From Ganoderma boninense (taxonomy: Eukaryota > Basidiomycota > Agaricomycetes > Polyporales > Polyporaceae), in contig CM035304.1 of assembly GCA_002900995.3 (NCBI GenBank), forward strand, positions 6,278,134 through 6,342,133: 64,000 nucleotides of DNA, written 5' to 3'. Under the pieces are notes generated by a model. That model saw nothing but the letters and a program-made list of their open reading frames with translations, was not told the origin of the DNA and made no database searches. Of this stretch, positions 56,711-64,000 are shown piece by piece (the stretch's first letter is position 1; the number at the start of each line of letters is the position of its first letter). The position numbers were made by a program, and so were the translations under genes.

Positions 56711-58079
56711 CTAAGATCTATCCATCGCGAATAGCCTCTTGGAACTGCCTTCAGGCTTCGGCCGTGGCGCGGGTGTGAGTCCTTGGCATTGCTCCACTTC
56801 AGCGGGGCCTAGAAAACCCGACAGGAAGCGCGGTGATAGAATTTGGGCGTGTACAGGGGCAGGAGGGGCAGGCATGGACATGGTTAATCCAAGCGGACTG
56901 CTACAGCTGTTCGCGCGTTTCTCTTGGGGAAAAGGACGGAACCGGTTCTCGTGTGGGGGTGAGCTCGCGCTGGAGTGCGTATATCCAGGATCGACTTCTA
57001 CGTCCGACCCAACTGGGACCGAGCCTAACCACGACGAAATGGAACTGAGCCTGAAAGAGGGGCGACGAGTGGCGGATGCTGAGTCCAGAAGCATCAGCGT
57101 CGCCATGATAAATACAATGGAAGCAGGGATCGGGTCATCAGCCTGGTGATAACAACAGAGGGGCGAGAAGCAGAAGCGCACCTTCAGATGTCAGTTGCCG
57201 CCGCGAGGAATTCGAGCCCGCTGAATCGCGTTTCGACCGTCTCCGACGGCGCCTGCGGAGGAACAGGAACAGGAGTGCGGCGACGAGGGTCAACAGCGCC
57301 ACGAACACGCCTAGCGCGAGACCAACGACCGAGCCTGTGCTGAGTCCCGAACTAGGTGAGGCACGATACGTGGAAGTCGGCACAGGGGGCCTGGAGATAT
57401 TCGGCGCGGTGTCCACAGATTGTGACGAGCCTCCGAGGAATGTGGATGAGAAAGAGCTTGAAGATGACAATGAGAAGATTATTGTTGTACCCGTCACACC
57501 TCTCGTGATGCTTGTCGTGTCGGAAGACTGGGTGTTTCCTGGAGGGTGACTGCTCGTAGAAGTGGAAGGGTTCGTAGATGTAGCAGGCGACTCGCCGACC
57601 GACTGCAAGGTACTGACTTCGATAGGGGACGGAATGGGCTGTATTGAAGAGGGTGGTGTTGGTGAAGCTGGAAAACGCGATGGCAGAGGAGTCGGAGTCG
57701 ATCGCGCATGGCTATGTGAGGCCGAATGGCAGTCCTGAGGGTCGTTAGAGCACGGCTTTCCGCCACTCCCTGGTGAACCGCTGCCCCAATTTCCTGGTGG
57801 ACCGCCGCCTCCGCCCCCACTCCCAGACTTGTTCGGTGGTGGATCGTGCGTATTATGACCAATAAATGCGTCATGGAAGACACCGGAGGTGGAAGTTCCA
57901 GGAAAGGGAGTGATTTTCTGAGGGATCGCATTCTCCGCATGACGAGCGAACCTGGCCGCGAGAGGGCGGTCGTTGGGAAGCGAGCAGGGAGTAACTGTGG
58001 CGGTAAGCTCGGGATAGAACGAGGATACCAGCATGTCGACCAGTTGACAGGGGGGAAGGGTGTTCCTTTCGGAGAACAC
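56711..58079 (-). CDS. Ser/Pro-rich single-pass membrane protein, 5' end unresolved
   Basis: Exon 57182-58079 encodes a Gly/Pro-rich segment (SGSGGGGGGPPGNWGSGSPG), a Ser/Thr/Pro stalk, a helix (STGSVVGLALGVFVALLTLV and on) and a strong stop-transfer of eight arginines. A 103-bp intron (57079-57181, donor GTGCGC, acceptor CTCAG) joins in phase to the tail exon 56711-57078, which opens SATRRPSFRLSSISSWLGSV. That block matches RRLSSTWSWFGSV at the same place in the gene at 61372. The frame lacks an ATG with a signal peptide: it is open to 58079 and an inner ATG lies at 58034. One or more 5' exons probably lie between 58080 and 58720. Confidence 0.6.
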
Positions 58080-58859
58080 CCACGCGATTGTGCCTAGGTA
58101 AGTGCCGTGCTAGAGATTGAGGTCGCGTCCGAGCCCGTCCCTAGATAGCATTCAGCGTCGGGAGATTCACTACTGGCCATCCATGTGCTTACTTTGTACA
58201 AAGAGTACCATAAAACCTACGCGGGCGGACGATGGAAGCGGAATGAGGAGTCGCAGTTCGAGAGTGGTGCAAGGGGTTTCAAAGGGGGTCCTGCGTCCTG
58301 TCCCGATAGAGTTTGACACAGTGCGGTGCAGTCCATGGCGGGAGAATGAGTCGTGAACAAGGCCTCCAGGTGACGATCTATCATGGTAACCGAGGGGGCG
58401 GCAATCTGGCTGATTTCTGCAACTGAGCCGTGAGCACGATGTGCGGTGACGCAATATATCACAGATGGCCGTGACGTGGCGCCGGACGACATCTGCTCCA
58501 AAATGGAGAAAAGCAGTAATGTAGATGCCGATAGTATGTGTGCAGGAAATTGGTGTGGGTGGAACGAATGGACAGGACGCATGACATGATAAAACGAGCC
58601 GTCGACAATGGAAGTGCACGGACGGACAACCCTTCGAGCCATGCGGGCCAGAGAGACGACGCCTGAGGTGAAAGAGGAAGCGAGGCTTCACGTCGTGGAT
58701 ACATGATTGTGGTGCCATTCGAGTCCATGTTCAAGGCGATGACGCGCTTTTCCCCGCGGAACTAAATCATATGCAACAAGATATCATCAAACAGTCCGTC
58801 ATGCGTTCGAAGTATCACCAACTTGAACCTCCACGCTCCAGCCCGGCCTCCTCACACGC
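58080..58859. other. Region likely holding 5' exons of the 56711-58079 gene
   Basis: Minus-strand frames at 58170-58718 and 58217-58642 are open. One ends with LSNCDSSFRFHRPPA just before a TAG acceptor-like context, and the N-C...F.F pattern is weakly like the start of the Kre9-like domain. No exon chain was fixed. Confidence 0.3.
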
Positions 58860-60159
58860 TCACAACGCCTCCACACTCTGAACATATCTGGAGCTCGCCG
58901 TAACGTGGCTCACACCTGACACACTCCGTCCAAGTTCGCCACTGTGGCCGCCCAAAAGTCGTGCGCCAGTGAGGTCGGTCCCAGCAAGCGCGAGGAGCTC
59001 CGAGGGCGACGATGCGCGCAAGGCCGCGGCGGGAGAAGTGGAAACGACCAGGTGATGGATATCTTGGTGTGGGTTTGGATGTGAATTTAGATGTGTTTGC
59101 GATTGCGGCAAGGAAGATGTGTCTTGCGTCAACGGCTGTGTCTCTGTACATAGTAGATCCGAGCTTGGAGAGGGACTCGGGCATGGAGACAGAGCATAAA
59201 ACTCCGTGTCGGGCGTGCTTGCGGCTTTCTCTGGGTCCCCGAACTTGAAGTCGAGCGAGTGTATGCTGGGTTCGTGCCGGGACCCTGACTGCGAGTCGGC
59301 CGACGTCGACCCGGTCCACGTCCATACAGAGCTGATGACGAAACTGGAAGAATCTGAACACGATGTAGCGCAGGATACATGTCTGTTATCAGCACGGCCC
59401 GCACGAGTGGATTGCGGCATAGTACGTACCATCTGGATCATATGAGTGTGGCCTCAGGTGCCAGCGCGCGCTGTCGATGGATGTGCGTCTGACTCTCCGT
59501 CGAGCGCGTCGCAGAAGGATGAATATAGCGAGACAGATGAAGAGCAGAGCTGCCAAAATGCCAAACGTGATTCCCAAGGTTGCCCCCGTACTGAGCTGCT
59601 GGGGTCCCGGACGCTGCGAGGGAGTATAGGGACCGGAAGGATGATCGTGATTTCCATCGTCCTTTTTTCCTGAGGGCAGGTGCGAGGAGGGTAACGTGTC
59701 ATAGGCTGGACTCGTCGAGCCCGATGGGAATACGTTGGGTTCGATTGCCGTGTATGGAGTGTTGCTGGTAGCATACCAGCGATCGCCTGTCGATGGCAAC
59801 CAGTCCAGCGAAGTAGAGGTACATGGTGTCACGCTGGTATTCAGAGAGTTGGTTGAGGTTAAGGTTGAGGTAAAAGGAGTGGTAGTCGTCACGGCTGGAG
59901 TAGAATTTGAGGGCATTGAATATGGAGGTCGTACTGTCGTGCTGCTTGGAGATGATGGCGAGGTTGTATAAACAGGTGAGTGGGGAGCGGTACTGGTAGA
60001 CATATCGCTAGACGCTGCAGCGGCCGTTGTCGAGCATTGAGCGAGATGTATACCACATATGATCTTAGTCGGAAGCAAAGGTGATGGAATAAGGGGAGAG
60101 ACCAATGATTCGAGTGCCGACTCGATAGGCGTCAGGATAGGTATGTCGAGCAGAGCCAT
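58860..60159 (-). CDS. Ser/Thr-rich single-pass membrane protein with ELLALAGTD tail
   Basis: Two exons (59430-60159 and 58860-59353, 76-bp intron, phase 1) give 407 residues. The N-terminus MALLDIPILTPIESALESLV resembles that of the gene at 17867-19010. A Ser/Thr stalk leads to a TSTSLDWLPSTGDRWYATSN block and a helix (ATLGITFGILAALLFICLAI) followed by LLRRARRRVRRTS. The tail carries SPSELLALAGTDLTGARLLG near its end. An alternative acceptor 24 bp further in gives a different, shorter tail; I prefer the longer frame because it alone contains the motif shared with the genes at 53979 and 63725. No cleavable signal peptide is obvious. Confidence 0.7.
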
Positions 60160-61371
60160 ACTGTGTCGACGAATTATGCGATTCTGTTGGAAACGAAGAC
60201 GGGTTCTCCTGTATGGCTTCAGCGTTAGACAGGGTCTCCGAGCGAAGTGTGAAGGGACGAACTATGAGTCTGGCTCAGTTCCCTCAAGCAATCCTCAGAG
60301 GAGACGATATCGATCGTGAGGTTGCCGGCAGGAGGGTAATACACGTTCGAATAGTGGTACCCGCTTAAAATACATTCCGGAATCGCGCACGGAGCTGTGC
60401 ACGGCTCTTCTTGTCGCAACAAGGTTTGACGGTGCGGGCGTGGCGTAAGCCCTCAATCTGCTGTCCGCCTGAATACGATCCAGCTATCAGCATCCATGAC
60501 ACGGAATGTGCTTGATAATTGATCTCATCTGGAGCTCGGCCGGTTTCGTAGCTCCGGAGCCTCACTTGGTGTTGGGTCCCTTCCGTAGATGATCTACTTC
60601 TTCCTACTTTGAGACGCCTTCCATCTGGATGGGGCTTGTAGTGGAAGAGGGTATGAGACGCATCCTCGGCCGTGATGGTGGTCGAGAAGGGGTTAGAAGA
60701 CTGCCGCCACAACGCGCGTCCAATTGATCGCGCTGCACGTGAGCGTGTGATGCATCGGTGTCAATGCAGCACCCGGCGCAGGCAGTGGTTGTACACAGCC
60801 TGGACTCGGCGTGATCATCCTCGCAATGCTCCCTCCTATGAATCCGGTAAGTGAACGAGGATATGCCAGTGCCAGATCTCATGAACCATTTTTCTGTCAG
60901 TAATAAAGTCATGCCGCCCGACTCCGCCCAACTGCCAGTGCCGCAGCATGGAATGAGCACACTGGAGCCTCGGTGTCTTCGGATCAAAATAATTTCCAAT
61001 CCATCCTTGAAGTCACCTGAGAAACCACGGCCATAAACCACATCCCAGTGATATTGCTCCGAGTGTCCCTAGAGTCGCGTAGGTGGGCCAGAAACCGAGA
61101 TGAGTTTCCGCGTCGTCGGAGGCATGCATGTTCAGATCACAGAGGTAAGTATTCGGAGGCCAGTCAAGACGATTCATAGCTTGAAAGGACGGTTAGTATG
61201 TACATAGCAATACAGATGAATAAGCAACTGTCGAGACAAATACGTGCATCAGCAAGGTCAAATCGACCGTCCAAGCGCGGCATAAAGTCAATCACTAGTG
61301 GTCCTGTAGCTGGCCATAGTCCCTCATTGTCCTCCAGGTGCAACCTCCTGCTCAGTTTCAGAGTGACCCAT
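60160..61371. other. Spacer with exons of a possible small membrane protein
   Basis: A minus-strand exon starting near 61180 reads MNRLDWPPNTYLCDLNMHAS and then a helix (FWPTYATLGTLGAISLGCGL), ending at a donor-like AG/GTGACT near 61021. Further frames at 60604-60854 (SLTGFI GGSIARMITP) and 60365-60712 may be later exons, but phases did not match in any chain I tried. Could be a separate small gene between two array members. Confidence 0.3.
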
Positions 61372-62783
61372 TCATCCTCTCTCTTCACTTACAGCTTGAC
61401 GGACAGGAGAGAACGTGCGCGTGTCCGGCGAAACGGCGAGTGCCATTCCTGCGTGCGCAACCCACTCGCCGATGTTTGTACCTTGCTCTGTCTCTGGAAT
61501 GTTGTGCGCGTCGTCGTTGATCGAGTCACGGTACGGGCTGGGGCTATGCTGGATTTTGTTATCGCTCTCCGACCCGGAGTCGATCGCCACGGAGCCGAAC
61601 CACGACCACGTCGAGCTAAGCCGCCGGCTCGGGCAACCTACATATACACGTGGAGAACACAGTCACCAAGCCATGAATGATGTCATGGCAGCATGGCGTA
61701 TGTGGAAACGGTATAAGTCAGCAGTGCGCAGGCAATGCACCAAGCCCGGGCAGACACACCTTCCGAATCCACATCAGAGTTACCAGACTTCAACCGATGC
61801 ATGGACGAGGTCTCCGAACCGCGATGATGATGCTCGCGCTTGCGCCGCCGGTGGAACAGAAAAAGGAATGCTGCACCCATGAAGAGAAGTGTCATCCCTG
61901 CAAATACTCCCAGCGCCATCCCTACTGCTGCACTCGCGCTGATCCCCGAGCCAGGGCCGGCAGAGGAAGGCAGGGTGGGCGATGCGATGGTCGCGTCTTG
62001 GGTAGATGCGTTACCAGGGTTGGATAAGGCTGCAGGGGATGAGAGGTACGATTGGGTGGACGACGTTGCGGAACTTCCTAATGTCCTCGTTCCTTGCCTT
62101 GTGGGGGACGAGGATTGGATGGTGCCCGACGGCGTCGATGTTGGCATCGTCAACTGGCCTGTGGACGTTGATCTGGGTGCCTGCGATGCGCTGCTGACAG
62201 TGGGACCGGGAGCGGGCTTCGATTCGGGGAGTGATGGCGACGGAGGTAGAGTCGGCGGGGGCAACTGTGGTTGCGAGGTGGGCGGTTGTGGGGTCGGATT
62301 GCGGGTTACTGTGGGCGCTGTCCTGCTGGTCGTAGAACACGCTCTCTTGGTCTTGGTGTGCGTTTTTGACGTCTTTTTGTCATCGTCATTGTCACTGTCC
62401 GTGTCGGAGCTCGAGCGTTCTGAACTGTTATGATCTGAGGTGTCGCTTGAATGACAATCGTCATCGTTGTCCTTGCGGACGGAGAAGACATGCACAGCAG
62501 CGCCTCTTGAGACAGCAAAACCGAAGGGGAAGGCGAAGTTGGCGTCCGAGACCATGTTTTCCTCGGAGAAGGCAGTGAACGTAACAGCGAAATGATGCTC
62601 GCCTCGAGGAGTGGAGGCAACGGTGATGGTTGCGGGCTGGCGGCTAGAGAAGAATGTGTTCTGGGCAACGCCCTTCTTGCAGCGCGGGAGTCGAATATGT
62701 GGGACGAACTTGAACTCGAGGGTGAATGCGCGGTGTTGAATGGGTCCCTGGGCGTAAGCACCCGGAAGTAGGAGAGACAGCAC
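61372..62783 (-). CDS. Ser/Pro-rich single-pass membrane protein with a distinct beta-type ectodomain
   Basis: Exon 61760-62783 begins in frame after a hydrophobic piece (LSLLLPGAYAQ) that looks like the end of a signal peptide. The codon at 62783 is GTG, so a small 5' exon is missing. The ectodomain differs from the Kre9-like type: FTLEFKFVPHIRLPRC, PATITVASTPRGEHHFAVTF, FPFGFAVSRGAAVHVFSVRK. An acidic Ser/Asp run and a Pro/Ser stalk follow, then a helix (AAVGMALGVFAGMTLLFMGA) and FHRRRKREHHHRG. A 122-bp intron (61638-61759) leads in phase to the tail exon 61372-61637 with RRLSSTWSWFGSVAIDSGSE, matching the tail of the gene at 56711. 364 or more residues without whatever the missing 5' exon encodes. 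Confidence 0.65.
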
Positions 62784-63724
62784 TGGAAATGTGGCTGAAT
62801 GACAGTCAGCGCAGTCAACTTCGTGCAGTGCGGAGCTCAGATATCCTGACCTGAAAGGCGCGATACTCAGCGATGACGGTCAAGGGTCTAAGTAGAGATG
62901 CGAAGGGCAGCACTGCGACGTAGAAGTGGTCAGGCTACTCGTCTTGTACAACATAATTAGGGTTTGGCTTAGCGTGGCGATGTTGACGGCAAAATGAGCC
63001 CGTAGTCCAGGAACATTGCAACGTACGCCGACCGTAGTAACGGGCAGCGACCCACCTCTTCTTTCCGTGATATTTGCAACTAGCCGAACAGGGGCAAGAC
63101 AATATATATATATTCTCGACTTGAACGGTGAGAATGGTGAGCGTTCATGACGTTCATGAGCCTACGTGGCACAGGATCATGATGCTACGAAATACTCACA
63201 TGTGTATTCCTCCGAATTAGACGAATTTGTGACTACGGCTGCGGAGGGTACGATCGTCGGTGAAGCCACTATTCAGGACATAGTTCTGGCTCTGATATTT
63301 CCGACATCAGATAGATGGGCATCTACAGGAGAAGTTAGGATGTGCTCGCTTCAGCAACGGTCGTCGCTACGTCGTTTAGCTACAAGCGGAATACGGTCAC
63401 AGGATACAACCGGACGTCGCTGGTGGAAGAGTGCGAAGGCTTGGGCGTCGTGATGCTCACAAGTCGAGCGAGGCGTCAGGAAAACATGACCTCGACGCTC
63501 ATTTCGTCCTGCCAACGAAGACGAATCGAGCGCAAGGCTGTAGGCTTCTCAGGTCGTTATCCGCATTTTCAGCTATGGTGCCATTGATGGCTAGGTGAAG
63601 TTGTCTGCGTGATTACAAGTTCCGTAAGTCATCACAGAGACAAACTCCGAGTGCCGCAGTTCCTACTATGCATCGCCGAGTCAATCTAACCTGCACCGGC
63701 AATCCAATTCAGATGCCACTCACA
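62784..63724. other. Intergenic stretch
   Basis: It should contain the missing 5' exon and promoter of the gene at 61372-62783. TATATATATAT occurs near 63102-63113. No other gene recognised. Confidence 0.4.
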
Positions 63725-64000
63725 TCACCATTCGACCCTTTCACCATTGTTCCTCATAGAATTCTCAGCGATGTTGTCCGCCCCGGGGAGCGCAAGTGTT
63801 TCCGAAGATGAAAGATCTTGAAGAGCGGACGGCGGTTGAATATGGACGCCCAGGTAGTGTGCGGCGACCGCTTCGTGCAGGGATTGGACCGAAGCATCTC
63901 GCGCCAGAGGCCGAGCCTCTCCTGAAGCCGGGGAGGGATACGTGCCGGGCGTGTACGCTTCCGAACGTCCATCCTCAGACCCAGCCTTCTCCGCAAATGG
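63725..64000 (-). CDS. C-terminal tail exon of another array member, cut by the window edge
   Basis: An open frame without its own start runs from the window end to a TGA at 63725-63727. It is acidic and Ser/Pro-rich and contains SSSETLALPGADNIAENS, matching the [TS]ELLALAGTD tail motif of the genes at 53979 and 58860. Spacing and strand fit a sixth member of the right-hand array, whose stalk and helix must lie beyond 64000. Confidence 0.6.
   Translation of the reverse strand, partial: PFAEKAGSEDGRSEAYTPGTYPSPASGEARPLARDASVQSLHEAVAAHYLGVHIQPPSALQDLSSSETLALPGADNIAENSMRNNGERVEW

Overview
The window reads as genomic DNA of a filamentous basidiomycete, most likely an Agaricomycete and plausibly a polypore. 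Genes are split by many short introns (about 45-130 bp, GT...AG). Coding parts are GC-rich. There is a polyporopepsin-like aspartic protease and a KDZ (Kyakuja-type) transposase. Both F-box-like genes and the multi-copy gene families of unknown function resemble those I know from Agaricomycetes. All exon models were built by eye from splice signals and reading-frame phase; none was checked against transcripts or databases.

Layout. Positions 1-2300 hold no gene I recognise. At 2535-4073 lies a complete six-exon secreted aspartic protease. From about 5.6 to 21.5 kb runs a tandem series of small secreted or single-pass membrane proteins, nearly all on the minus strand, mixed with an F-box-like gene and decayed relatives. 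Their usual plan is a signal or hydrophobic N-terminus, in some members a Kre9/GPI-anchored-type beta domain, a Ser/Thr/Pro-rich stalk, one membrane helix, an arginine-rich stop-transfer and a variable cytoplasmic tail. The same family resumes from 52.2 kb to the right edge, again on the minus strand (six members, the last cut by the window end).

Between the two arrays lies a 30-kb island of different character. It begins with a decayed 21-bp minisatellite and long palindromes (21.4-24.3 kb) and gene-poor DNA. Then come Zn2Cys6-like, acidic-tailed and GRF-like zinc-finger genes of the multi-copy Agaricomycete type (26.5-36.7 kb), an F-box-like gene and a small unknown gene. A large gene of unknown function follows, broken by a 521-bp hAT-type MITE, then a KDZ transposase gene with an in-frame stop. 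Unknown genes, a compositionally odd 418-residue repeat protein, a Pol III promoter-like unit and more decayed repeats complete it. I infer that transposon and repeat traffic split one ancestral array.

The most interesting system is the array. The extracellular stalk and membrane segment are kept as a scaffold while the cytoplasmic tails fall into at least four motif classes, spread over both arrays. One class ends in PPxY, a known ligand motif of WW domains such as those of Nedd4/Rsp5 ubiquitin ligases. This looks like a lineage-specific receptor-like or adaptor family evolving by tandem duplication. No function has been shown and that reading is inference.
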